64,000 bases of DNA. Origin: an uncultured bacterium. Its GTDB lineage: Bacteria > Vulcanimicrobiota > Xenobia > Xenobiales > Xenobiaceae. The stretch is taken from assembly GCA_934621605.1 (NCBI GenBank), contig CAKTUZ010000008.1, forward strand, positions 26,524-90,523, given 5' to 3'. Made by a program: the position numbers and the translations under genes. The stretch's first letter is position 1, and each line of letters opens with the position of its first letter. Shown one piece after another: positions 17,565-26,174 of the stretch. The notes under the pieces were generated by a model. The model was not told where the DNA came from. It did no database searches and saw only the letters and a program-made list of their open reading frames with translations.

Positions 17565-18635
17565 TTACAGTACGACAGGGCGGCCGCCGAAGGAGGGGAG
17601 TTGCGTAGGTGTTTTGCTTATAATGTCGATCATATCGTGGCGGACATAGCCTATAAAGTAGACATAATTAGTTGTCTCGGTGTAAGGAGGCACTTCGCCT
17701 TTAAGCTTTTTTACAACGGTAGGGCCGGCGTTATAGGAAGCCAGCACTGAAGCGTAAGGATTGGCGCCGTCCTTCCAGGTGGTCAACAAATTGTCTACCA
17801 TTTTGCTGCAGCCTTCTAAATTTTGCAGCGGATCGAGAGCATCTTGTACTTTTAAGCTTGCAGCCGTTTTAGGCATAAGCTGACCCAAACCTTGAGCGCC
17901 GGAGACGGATACTGCGTCGATATCCCAAGCCGATTCAATTTGAATAAGGCCGGCTAGCAAGCTGGGATCGAGATGGCGCTGTTCGCATTTTTGTACGAAA
18001 GTTTGGGCAATATCTTTTATTTGCTGATAATCCATATCTGGATTATGGAAAAGAATACGCCAAGCGATAAAATTTTGCCAAGAATGTTGGCGACCGTTGA
18101 GCCAGCGTTGGTAGTTAAATTCTAAAGGCGGCTCTAGAAGAATACAGCTTAAGCCGGACAAAGCCTTAAATTTACCGTCTTTAAAGTGTAAGTAACCTTT
18201 AATAGCTACACGATAGCCTGTGCGGTCAAATTCTAAATTGCGAGCTGGACGCAAACAACTTACGGCAATATTGCCTGCGGGAGTGCCCAAGAGTAATTGA
18301 CTTTTGCCCTGATAGGTAGATTGTTTAAGAATGCGTCCTTCCCAAAGTACCACTTGGCCTTCTTGCTCCGGTTGCGGGTGGTGTAAGACGCGGGTAGGCG
18401 TTAAATAGGGATTAACAATGGTTTTCCCCTGATGAATTGGGTAAAACCAATGAGTAGCTTGCTCGGGAATGCTTAAAGCATGGGAGCGAGTTGGGATAAG
18501 GTGCTTGGCTGTCGGAGTATTTATAGCGGCAGCTTTATCGGCAGCAGGAGCGGCTTGCAAAGCGGGAGTGCAGGAAGCGCTCCAGACTAAACCGGCGCAT
18601 ATAGCAGCAAAAATGGGGTAATAAAAACGTTTCAC
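17565..18635 (-). CDS. Exported lytic transglycosylase (SLT fold) with N-terminal OB-like domain
   Basis: 356 aa with a signal peptide (residues 1-29). Residues about 90-170 form a beta-rich module (GQVVLWEGRILKQS, YRVAIKGYLHFKDGKF), possibly OB/Slp-like. Residues 215-345 are a soluble lytic transglycosylase domain: LIQIESAWDIDA with catalytic Glu234, SGAQGLGQLMP and ASYNAGPTVV. It cleaves the MurNAc-GlcNAc bond of peptidoglycan with 1,6-anhydro product formation. The start is GTG 18635 behind AAGGAA. It is divergent from the zinc-ribbon operon. Confidence 0.85.
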   Translation of the reverse strand: MKRFYYPIFAAICAGLVWSASCTPALQAAPAADKAAAINTPTAKHLIPTRSHALSIPEQATHWFYPIHQGKTIVNPYLTPTRVLHHPQPEQEGQVVLWEGRILKQSTYQGKSQLLLGTPAGNIAVSCLRPARNLEFDRTGYRVAIKGYLHFKDGKFKALSGLSCILLEPPLEFNYQRWLNGRQHSWQNFIAWRILFHNPDMDYQQIKDIAQTFVQKCEQRHLDPSLLAGLIQIESAWDIDAVSVSGAQGLGQLMPKTAASLKVQDALDPLQNLEGCSKMVDNLLTTWKDGANPYASVLASYNAGPTVVKKLKGEVPPYTETTNYVYFIGYVRHDMIDIISKTPTQLPSFGGRPVVL

Positions 18636-18812
18636 CTAGCTTTCCTTCGCTTTTAAATCAAGGCGGCCCTGCCCGAGGGATAGGAGTGAGAGGCCTTTGG
18701 TCGGCAGTTGTCGTAACTTTAGGCGGGGAGTTTAATAAGTTATCGCGAAAAGTTCAGAGCTGCCGCTAAGACTGTCAAAAAAGATTCGGCAGCTGAAAGT
18801 GAGCCTACGTTT

Positions 18813-19022
18813 ATGCAAGAGTTAGGCCGGATTCAAACAGCCCAAAAGATTGCTTGTCCACATTGTCGGGCTCTGCTTGAAGACATCGATCTGGAGAGAG
18901 CTTTAGAAGGCGAAACTGTTAAATGCCCACATTGCGGCGGCCCAGTAAAGTTACCATCCGATCTTGTTGAACGTTATTTGCGCAGTAAGTATGTAGGGCG
19001 CAATCTTGATATTACCTGTTAG
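18813..19022 (+). CDS. Small zinc-ribbon protein
   Basis: 69 aa with two CPHC knuckles 21 residues apart (CPHCRALLED and VKCPHCGGPV), a four-cysteine zinc ribbon. It is the first gene of a tight three-gene operon; the next start is 10 bp away. No DNA-binding or catalytic extension is visible. The function is unknown, perhaps a scaffold or RNA/DNA-binding accessory. Confidence 0.7.
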   Translation: MQELGRIQTAQKIACPHCRALLEDIDLERALEGETVKCPHCGGPVKLPSDLVERYLRSKYVGRNLDITC

Positions 19023-19032
19023 GAAGTATAAC

Positions 19033-19728
19033 ATGCACAGTTTGTTAAAGGCTTTTTCTAAAAAATTCGTCCTTTTAGTAAGTATCACTCAAAATGATCC
19101 TAATTTGGCCCGTATTGCTTTGGAAAACGGCGCCGACGCTGTGAAGGTACACTTAAACTGCGCTCATTTTGCCAGCGGTACCGATTTCGGCTCTTGGGAA
19201 GCTGAAAAAGAAAAAATTGCTAAAGTAGCTGAAGTGGTACGCCCGCATATCCCTTTAGGTATTGTTACTGGTGCTGAAGTTGTGCCTGATGCTCAGGACC
19301 TTTCTGAAATTCGCCAATTTGGCTTTGATTTTTGGGATTTATTTGCTAATCATATTCCACCTGAATACTTGAAATGGAGAGAATTGGCTCATATGTCGGC
19401 TGTCGGCCCCGATTGGACGCCTGAATTTGTGCAAGACTTGGTCAGCTTAGGTGTAGATGTTATTGAGTCTTCTATTATTCCTCGCGATCTTTATCGCACC
19501 AGACTTACGGCCGCCGATCTTTGTAAATACAAGCGTTTGGTACGCAGCGCCGGTGTGCCTGTTATTGTGCCCACTCAGAAGAAGATCCGTCCGGACGAAG
19601 TTAAGTATTTGCAAGAAGTAGGCGTCTCCGGTTTGGCTATTGGTGCTGTGGTGACTGGTTTAGGTACCGCTTATTTGGGTGAGCGCGTAGCTGCTTTTCG
19701 CAAAGCTATTGACGAAATTTATCGTTAA
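19033..19728 (+). CDS. Uncharacterised TIM-barrel protein
   Basis: 231 aa from ATG 19033 after AGGAAG. Alternating strands and helices typical of a (beta/alpha)8 barrel are visible: LLVSITQND, GADAVKVHLNCAHF, IPLGIVTGAEVV, FDFWDLFANH, DVIESSIIP, VPVIVPTQKKI and a phosphate-site-like VSGLAIGAVVTGLG near the end. This resembles phosphosugar-handling barrels (NanE/ThiE-like) without a clear subfamily. It stands 5 bp before the DUF4127 gene. Confidence 0.65.
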   Translation: MHSLLKAFSKKFVLLVSITQNDPNLARIALENGADAVKVHLNCAHFASGTDFGSWEAEKEKIAKVAEVVRPHIPLGIVTGAEVVPDAQDLSEIRQFGFDFWDLFANHIPPEYLKWRELAHMSAVGPDWTPEFVQDLVSLGVDVIESSIIPRDLYRTRLTAADLCKYKRLVRSAGVPVIVPTQKKIRPDEVKYLQEVGVSGLAIGAVVTGLGTAYLGERVAAFRKAIDEIYR

Positions 19729-19733
19729 AAATC

Positions 19734-21401
19734 GTGCGCCATATAATTTTTCTCCCCTTAGATGATCGCCCTTGCTGTTGGCAATTTCCTCAGCGCTTGG
19801 CTCAAATAGCTCAAGTAAATTTGTTGTTGCCGGAAAGATCGCTTTGGTGCGGAGAAGATAAGCGCTGCCCTGAACGTGTCCATTTTGAAGGTACAAGGTT
19901 GCTCGCTTGGCTTAAAGGCGCTCTCGCCCAAAGCTCTGCGGTCAATTCGGATGAGGAAGAACCGCCCTGTCTGTTGGTTTCGACTGATGCTCTGTTGTAC
20001 GGCGGCCTAGTGGCTTCACGTCGCCCTAGGCCGCCGTACAAGGTTGCGCCTCTGCTGCAGCGTCTATGGGCCGAACTGCCTTACTCTTCGCTGTATCTTT
20101 TTTCTGTGATTATGCGGGTAGCTCCAACTCAATATACAGCTGCGGAAGTGGAATGCGCTTTGCGCTTAACTAAATTGTCGCAGCGATTTGCTCAAGAGTT
20201 GGAGCAATGTTACGCTGCCGCCGAGGTCGCGGCTACCCGGAGCGCGACTATGTGTGCTGACTATAATTTACAGGTTCGGCGCCGAGCAGCAGAGGCGCAA
20301 GTATTGGCGGCCAGAAACTGGAGCGGCCTTTATCAGCTGGCTCCTGCTTTCTGGCAGCAATATTTAAGGTTCCGCCGCCGCAAGGATAAGGTGAACGGGC
20401 TTTTGGTTGAAGCTTGGACTAAACGGGCGCAAACCGACGAGAGCGGCGGCGGATTTTTGGCGCTGTGCCTGGACGACAGTAAAACCACTGGGCTCAACCT
20501 TTGGGAAGCCAAGTTTTTACAAGAGCGCTTAAAAAAATGCTCTTCAGCTTCGATAGGCGTCGGTACTGATGAAACGGCTATGCTTTTGTTGGCTAGAGCA
20601 GTTTGTGGCAGTAGTCGGTTGGAAATTGTTTGGTCTTACGCCGGGGCTGAAGAGCAAATAGGGCGTTATGAAGGTAAAAACTTGGCTCAAGTGTTGGCTT
20701 CCCAGGCACAGTGGCTCAAGGCGGTTTTGCTGCCAGAAGGTCAAAGCGGCCCAGGCAGTATTGTACCGCAGATCTTTATTTATGCGCCTTGGCAAAGCCA
20801 GCGGGAAGCTTGCAGCCAAGCTGAAAGTGAAGAGGCCGATTTGCCTGAGCCTTTATGGTCAGCTTGGCAGCGAAAAGTGATCGCCTCTTTGGCCTGTGGC
20901 AGGCAAGTATATATTGCCGACTTGGCCTATGCCAATGGCGGCTCGCGTAAGTTGGTTAGCTGGCTTATCAAATCGGGTGCTGTAGCTAAAATTGCTGGCT
21001 ACAGCGCTTGGAATACGCTGGGCAACTCTTTAGGCACGGTGTTGGCCTGGGCCGCTTTAGCCTCTTGGCGGCGGGCTTGCCCCGAATGTGCAGAGTCAAA
21101 AGCTGAGCAAGCCCGCTTGGCAGAGCAGCAGCGCCGTTTTTTGCTTGAGCGTTTATTGGACGATTATTTTTATCAAACGCTCATTCGTCCGCAGTTAAGC
21201 GCTCGTGTGGGCGGAGCTTTTGTGCTGCTTGATAAGGAGCAACAAGGGGCATTAGAAAGCGAAATTTTAGCCCAGGAAACGATTTATTTGGCTAAACTTT
21301 TGCAAGCTTGGCCAAATAAATCAAGCCTGAGCCTCAAGGTGGCGCTGCCTTGGCGGCGTCTCTTTGAAGTCAGGCTTGAAGTGACGGAGGAGTCAAGCTA
21401 A
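19734..21401 (+). CDS. DUF4127 family protein
   Basis: 555 aa, start GTG 19734. The opening IIFLPLDDRPCCWQFPQRLAQ and LLVSTDALLYGGLVASRRP match the DUF4127 family as I know it. AYANGGSRKLVSWLIK and AGYSAWNTLGNSLGTVLAW are its C-terminal conserved parts. The family's biochemical role is not established to my knowledge; Asp/Arg-rich motifs suggest an enzyme. The operon with a TIM barrel and zinc ribbon suggests carbohydrate or phosphosugar metabolism (inference). Confidence 0.8.
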   Translation: MRHIIFLPLDDRPCCWQFPQRLAQIAQVNLLLPERSLWCGEDKRCPERVHFEGTRLLAWLKGALAQSSAVNSDEEEPPCLLVSTDALLYGGLVASRRPRPPYKVAPLLQRLWAELPYSSLYLFSVIMRVAPTQYTAAEVECALRLTKLSQRFAQELEQCYAAAEVAATRSATMCADYNLQVRRRAAEAQVLAARNWSGLYQLAPAFWQQYLRFRRRKDKVNGLLVEAWTKRAQTDESGGGFLALCLDDSKTTGLNLWEAKFLQERLKKCSSASIGVGTDETAMLLLARAVCGSSRLEIVWSYAGAEEQIGRYEGKNLAQVLASQAQWLKAVLLPEGQSGPGSIVPQIFIYAPWQSQREACSQAESEEADLPEPLWSAWQRKVIASLACGRQVYIADLAYANGGSRKLVSWLIKSGAVAKIAGYSAWNTLGNSLGTVLAWAALASWRRACPECAESKAEQARLAEQQRRFLLERLLDDYFYQTLIRPQLSARVGGAFVLLDKEQQGALESEILAQETIYLAKLLQAWPNKSSLSLKVALPWRRLFEVRLEVTEESS

Positions 21402-21408
21402 CTAAACA

Positions 21409-22392
21409 CTAATCGAATTTAGCCAGCAACTCCGGGAGAAGTATATTATAAACTTCTTCCAGGCTTTGATTATGAAAGCGACAGGCCGCCGCTTGGTCGT
21501 GGCCTCCGCCTTCGTGTCTGGCGGCAATATCGTTAATTTTGCGGTCGGTTGAGCGCAGAGAGACGCGCACTTCTCCCGGAACTACAGCTTTAAAGAAGGC
21601 AAAAATTTCGCTACCGCGCAGTACGTTGAGTCGCGCTAACAACATTTGAGTATTATTTTCATCTACGCCGCAATGTTGCAACATTTCTTTAGTCAAGCAA
21701 GCTGTCACAAGTTTACCTTCAGCGTAAGTTTTTAAGGTTTGCATACACATAGCCTGTAATTGCAAATCGTTTAAAGTAAAACCGCTAAAAATATGATTAT
21801 GTATATAACTAATGTCGCCCAAAATACTCAATAAATGGGCCGCTACTTGATGAGTGCGCGGAGATGTTTTGGGAAAACGGAAAGACCCCGAATCGGAGAT
21901 AATAGAAGTATAAAGCGCTTCGGCACATTCGCGGTTAATTTCCGCATCCATAGCTTTAAAAACAAAATAGAGCATTTCACCCAAAGCGGCAAAGCTTGGA
22001 TCGATCCAATTATAATCAGCTTCCAACTTATTCATGGGATGATGATCTAAATTGATGACTTTATTGCATATAGAGTATAGATTGAGGCCTTGCGGTAAAC
22101 GGCTTTGCTGGGGACATTCCAATACTAAAGCCACATCGAACTGGGCTTGGTCAGGCAATTCGGTATGGATTTCGGCCGTATTTTTCATAAAGCGAAAAAT
22201 ATCTGGGGCTCCGTCGGGACTGTATAAGTAGTAATTCTTACGCAAGCCTTTTAAAATTTGAGCGCAAGCTACCATACTGCCTAAATCATCGCCGTCAATA
22301 TTGATATGGGGTACGACCAAAATATTGTCACTGTGTAAAAGTACTTGAGCTATTTTCTGACACTCGGGCGGAATCCGATAATTAAAATCCAT
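21409..22392 (-). CDS. nrnA: DHH-family oligoribonuclease / pAp phosphatase, NrnA-like
   Basis: A DHH phosphoesterase plus DHHA1 domain, 327 aa, normal for NrnA. Metal-binding motifs are HINIDGDDLGS (family DHxxxDGDAxGS), LVLECP, LDHHPMNK (the DHH motif) and ISDSG. The C-terminal GGGHDQAAACRF is the DHHA1 substrate clamp. NrnA degrades very short RNAs and pAp. It is the second gene behind rbfA with a 3-bp gap, the Firmicutes order. Confidence 0.9.
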   Translation of the reverse strand: MDFNYRIPPECQKIAQVLLHSDNILVVPHINIDGDDLGSMVACAQILKGLRKNYYLYSPDGAPDIFRFMKNTAEIHTELPDQAQFDVALVLECPQQSRLPQGLNLYSICNKVINLDHHPMNKLEADYNWIDPSFAALGEMLYFVFKAMDAEINRECAEALYTSIISDSGSFRFPKTSPRTHQVAAHLLSILGDISYIHNHIFSGFTLNDLQLQAMCMQTLKTYAEGKLVTACLTKEMLQHCGVDENNTQMLLARLNVLRGSEIFAFFKAVVPGEVRVSLRSTDRKINDIAARHEGGGHDQAAACRFHNQSLEEVYNILLPELLAKFD

Positions 22393-22395
22393 GCT

Positions 22396-22797
22396 TTAGA
22401 AATCCTCTTCTTCGGCGTTTTCGTCTTCCTCGGCTTTAGGAATATTTAAGCTTTCCAATAAGCTGAGCATATGTTCGGCTTTCTCTTGCGTTTGATCGCG
22501 GAAGAAAACGACTGAAGGAATATTCTTAATGCACAGTTCTTTGGCTAATTCGCGGCGCAAGAAACCTTTGGCTTTATTTAAGCCGTCAATAATAGCTTTT
22601 TGTCTCTCTTCGGGAGCCATAATGCTAACATAAAATTTAGCCAAAGAAGTATCGGCACTTAAATCTACATCTGTCAAAGTAATAATTTCTTGCCCTTCTT
22701 TTTCGGGAGGGAAAACGGCGGGATCTTTTACACGGTGAATAATTTCGTTGCCGACCTCTAAAATAAGACCGCGCAGACGTATTAAATGATGATTCAT
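22396..22797 (-). CDS. rbfA: Ribosome-binding factor A
   Basis: 133 aa, KH-like fold. Recognised by RVKDPAVFPPEK (family kDPR), ITLTDVDLSADTSLAKFYVS, GFLRRELAKELCIKNIPSVVF and the closing Asp of FFRDQT. It matures the 16S 5' end of the 30S subunit. It lies downstream of infB but is separated from it by a terminator-like hairpin, so it probably also has its own promoter. Confidence 0.92.
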   Translation of the reverse strand: MNHHLIRLRGLILEVGNEIIHRVKDPAVFPPEKEGQEIITLTDVDLSADTSLAKFYVSIMAPEERQKAIIDGLNKAKGFLRRELAKELCIKNIPSVVFFRDQTQEKAEHMLSLLESLNIPKAEEDENAEEEDF

Positions 22798-22853
22798 AAA
22801 GTCTATTCTATTCCTTAATGTTTATTTTATATTATTGGGAATTTAAAACCAAA

Positions 22854-22930
22854 AGCCCGCCGCATCTTGCCAAGTAGGGGAGAGCAATTACTGCTTAACT
22901 CCTTAATCCTTGAAAATCTAACGGCGGGCT
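22854..22930 (-). terminator. Terminator-like inverted repeat between infB and rbfA
   Basis: AGCCCGCCG (22854-22862) and CGGCGGGCT (22922-22930) form a perfect 9-bp stem with a ~59-nt interior. On the minus strand the stem is followed by TTTTGG. It lies after the infB stop and before rbfA, so it may limit read-through to rbfA-nrnA. Confidence 0.55.
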
Positions 22931-22941
22931 CTAAGCTCAAA

Positions 22942-25848
22942 TTACAGTTCGCGCTGGTGTTCTACCTTTTGGTAGCATTCCACCACATCGCCTTCCTGTA
23001 AGTCGGCGTAGTTGGTAATTGTCAGGCCGCATTCGAAACCTTCCGAGACTTCGCGAGCGTCATCTTTGAAGCGGCGCAGAGTGTCGATACTACTTTCATA
23101 GATAACTACATTGTCACGCAACAGACGGCAGAGACCACCGCGTACCACTTTGCCCTCGGTAACGTAGCAACCGGCCACTTTACCAATCTTACTAATCTTG
23201 AAGACTTGACGTACTTCGGCTTTACCCAAGACAACTTCTTCGATGTCAGGAGTAAGCAAACCGGACATAGCCTTCTTGATATGCTCGATAACTTCGTAAA
23301 TTATACGATAGGTGCGAATTTCGACTTCTTCCATGTCGGCCAAACGTTTAACCAAAGCGCCGGGACGGACATTGAAGCCGATAATAATAGCCTTGGAAGC
23401 GGAAGCTAACATTACATCAGTTTCAGATATGGCACCTACGCCGGAGTGGATGATCTTTACGGCTACCTCGTCGGTACTGAGCTTGTTTAAAGACTGAGTC
23501 AGAGCTTGCAAACTACCGTGGCTTTCGGCCTTAACCAGCAAGTTGAGATCTTTAGCTACGCCGTTTTGCAAGTCAGCAAAGAGGCTCTCCAAAGTCTGGC
23601 GGCTGCCGGAATTGATACGAGTATGTCTAGCTTTGGCAGTGCGGGCTTCGGAAACCTGACGGGCCATCTTCTCATCTTCCACAACTTGCAAGTGATCGCC
23701 GGCGTCAGGAACAGTTTCCAAACCGACAATTTCTACAGGAATGGAAGGACCAGCACTCTTAATATTTTTGCCTTTTTCATTGAGTAAAGCGCGCAGTCTG
23801 CCCCAAGTTTTACCTACAACCACGGTATCGCCAACCTTCAAAGTACCGTTTTGCACCAAGACGGTAGCTACCGGGCCCTTACCTTTGTCGATAGAGCCTT
23901 CGATAATAGTACCTTGAGCTTTGGTATTGGGGTTGGCTTTGAGCTCCATTGTTTCGGCTTGGAGGATAACCATTTCCAAAAGATCGTCTAAACCGATGTT
24001 CTTTTTGGCGGAAATCTTGCACATGACAGTATCGCCGCCCCATTCTTCGGCTAAGAGTCCATACTCGGTAAGCTGAGTCATTACTCTGTCAGCGTTGGAT
24101 TCTGGCAAGTCGATCTTGTTGATAGCCACGATAATAGGCAAGTTGGCCGCTTTGGCGTGGTTGATGGCTTCAATAGTTTGAGGCATAACACCGTCGTTAG
24201 CAGCTACTACCAAAATGGCAATATCAGTAATAGCGGCGCCGCGAGCTCTCATTTGAGTAAAAGCTTCGTGACCGGGAGTATCGATAAAGGTGATCTTTTG
24301 GCCGTCGTGAGTGACAGTATAAGCACCGATAGTTTGGGTAATACCACCAGCTTCGCCGGAAACTACGGAGGTACGACGGATAGCGTCTAAGAGAGAAGTT
24401 TTACCGTGGTCTACGTGGCCCAGTACGGAAATAACGGGAGGACGGGAAACGAGCTTGCCATCATCCTCATCGATAAGCTCCAAAGGTACGTCTTCGGTAG
24501 ACATTTCGCCCACCTTGTAACCGTAGGAAAGGGCTAAATCGCGGGCTTCTTCGTAGGAGAGAGCTTGGTTGATAGAAACCATCTTACCCTGGCGCACGAA
24601 GGTGCTAATCAAATTGTTAGCTGGACGGCCCATGCGAGTAGCCAAATCGGCTAAGGAAATAACCTCTGGGATAATGATGGTCTTTTCCTGAGGCTGTGCG
24701 ACCGGCTGCTGAGGCTGGGAAGCATGGCTGCCGCGTTGATTGCCGCGCTGGCCGCCGCGACTTTGCATACCGCCGCGCTGGTTACCGCGATTTTGCATAC
24801 CGCCGCGCTGGTTGCCGCGATTTTGCACACCGCCGCGCTGATTGCCGCGCTGGTTATTGTGGCCTTGGCCGCCGCGGTTATTTTGCATACTGCCGCGACT
24901 GGGCTGACTGTTGCTGTGGCCACCTTTAACTCTAGCAGGGCGACCTTCGCCAGAATTGCGACTGCCGCGACCACTTTCATAAGTACTTACGCCGCTGCCG
25001 AAATCGGAAGAAAAAGCGTCTTCCACGGAAATCCCGGTGATGGGAGTGGAGAGAGAAATACTCTCATCTTGCTTAATACCCATCTCTTCGGGAGAAATAA
25101 TAGGCAAATCGACTAATTCTTTTTCGTCCTCGTCATCGTCGTCGGCCGGACGCTTGCCTGCGGAACGTTTGCGGTTTTGCTCTTTGAGAGCAGCCAAGCG
25201 CTGAGCTTCCTTCTCGGCGGCTTCTTTTTCAGCTTTTTCGCGGGCGGCCTTTTCGGCAGCTTCCTTGGCCGCCTTTTCGGCTGCAGCTTTCTCGGCGGCT
25301 TCTCTTTCGGCAGCTTCCTGAGCTGCCTTCTGAGCGCGTTCCTCTTCGGCGGCTAACTTATTGGCTGCTTCTTGAGCACGCAAAGCCGGATTGATATTGC
25401 GAGAGATTGGACGAATGGCGCCGCCCAAATTGGGACGACGGAAAGCACCAGCGGTTTGGCGCACTTTTACGTTGCTGGTGCGAATGGGGCGAGGATTGTT
25501 ATTTTCCTCGTTGCGATTGATTTTACGCTCGATGAGAGCCTGCTTTTCTTCTTGAGTGGCACGTTTAGCAATGCGCACAGCAGGTTTACTGGCGGCAGAC
25601 CTAGCCTGAGCTTCTTCTTCCTGAGCTTTGGTTTTGGCTTGCGCTTCGCGGCGCAACTGCTCCAAATGCGGAGTTACGGTTTCGCGTACTTTCTGCACAG
25701 CTTCGTTGGGAATACTGTTGGCGGCAGTTTTGACAGGATAGCCCATTCCTCTGAGGATATTGATCAGAGATTTGCTGTCTTCGATGCCTAGCTCGCGGGC
25801 TAATTCATAGACGCGAATTTTGCCTCCGGCATTGGTATTACTACTCAT
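22942..25848 (-). CDS. infB: Translation initiation factor IF-2
   Basis: 968 aa. An IF2-N motif lies at the start (YELARELGIEDSKSLINIL), followed by a long Ala/Lys/Glu helical stretch at residues ~150-225. Next is a disordered Arg/Gly/Gln segment (~300-380) with repeats of the type RGGMQNRGNQ, then a second IF2-N (SLADLATRMGRPANNLIS). The GTPase follows with GHVDHGKTSLLDAI (G1), DTPGHEAF (G3) and NKIDLPESN (G4), then the C-terminal tRNA-binding part. Forms fMet-tRNA-bound 30S complexes. The RG-rich linker is unusual for IF-2. Confidence 0.96.
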   Translation of the reverse strand: MSSNTNAGGKIRVYELARELGIEDSKSLINILRGMGYPVKTAANSIPNEAVQKVRETVTPHLEQLRREAQAKTKAQEEEAQARSAASKPAVRIAKRATQEEKQALIERKINRNEENNNPRPIRTSNVKVRQTAGAFRRPNLGGAIRPISRNINPALRAQEAANKLAAEEERAQKAAQEAAEREAAEKAAAEKAAKEAAEKAAREKAEKEAAEKEAQRLAALKEQNRKRSAGKRPADDDDEDEKELVDLPIISPEEMGIKQDESISLSTPITGISVEDAFSSDFGSGVSTYESGRGSRNSGEGRPARVKGGHSNSQPSRGSMQNNRGGQGHNNQRGNQRGGVQNRGNQRGGMQNRGNQRGGMQSRGGQRGNQRGSHASQPQQPVAQPQEKTIIIPEVISLADLATRMGRPANNLISTFVRQGKMVSINQALSYEEARDLALSYGYKVGEMSTEDVPLELIDEDDGKLVSRPPVISVLGHVDHGKTSLLDAIRRTSVVSGEAGGITQTIGAYTVTHDGQKITFIDTPGHEAFTQMRARGAAITDIAILVVAANDGVMPQTIEAINHAKAANLPIIVAINKIDLPESNADRVMTQLTEYGLLAEEWGGDTVMCKISAKKNIGLDDLLEMVILQAETMELKANPNTKAQGTIIEGSIDKGKGPVATVLVQNGTLKVGDTVVVGKTWGRLRALLNEKGKNIKSAGPSIPVEIVGLETVPDAGDHLQVVEDEKMARQVSEARTAKARHTRINSGSRQTLESLFADLQNGVAKDLNLLVKAESHGSLQALTQSLNKLSTDEVAVKIIHSGVGAISETDVMLASASKAIIIGFNVRPGALVKRLADMEEVEIRTYRIIYEVIEHIKKAMSGLLTPDIEEVVLGKAEVRQVFKISKIGKVAGCYVTEGKVVRGGLCRLLRDNVVIYESSIDTLRRFKDDAREVSEGFECGLTITNYADLQEGDVVECYQKVEHQREL

Positions 25849-25866
25849 AAATCTTTCACTTCCTCA

Positions 25867-26172
25867 CTACAAGATGCTGCCGCAGGTTCGGTTGGCCTCT
25901 TGGCACTCCGGTTGTTCTTTTAACCACAGGAGCGCTTCCTCAGATAACTTTGTGCTGAAATTCTTACGCAGCCGCTTGTCTTTCTCTAATTTTTTTAGAC
26001 ACTCGGCGGAGCGGCAAACATAAAAACCTTTGCCGCATATCTTGCCATCTTGGTTGATGACAATAGCTCCGCCCTCGGTAGGTCTTACAAGGCGAAACAG
26101 CCCGTCTCTCGATCTCATTTGACGGCACGCTACGCACATGCGCTCAGGGATTCTGGACGAGCTGGTTGACAC
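25867..26172 (-). CDS. ylxR: YlxR family RNA-binding protein
   Basis: 101 aa. RMCVACRQMRSRDGLFRLVR is the YlxR (DUF448) signature, and GKGFYVCRSAECLKKLEKDK the second conserved half. It lies between nusA and infB, its standard place. The start is GTG 26172, two bases after the nusA stop, with the ribosome-binding site inside the end of nusA (GAAGGAGAG). Family members bind RNA and influence transcription. Confidence 0.9.
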   Translation of the reverse strand: MSTSSSRIPERMCVACRQMRSRDGLFRLVRPTEGGAIVINQDGKICGKGFYVCRSAECLKKLEKDKRLRKNFSTKLSEEALLWLKEQPECQEANRTCGSIL

Positions 26173-26174
26173 GC

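Noticed and set aside
24696..25116. Ala/Arg-rich open frames on the plus strand opposite infB
   Set aside because: They mirror the repetitive RG-rich and Ala/Glu-rich codons of IF-2 and have no homology or ribosome-binding site.
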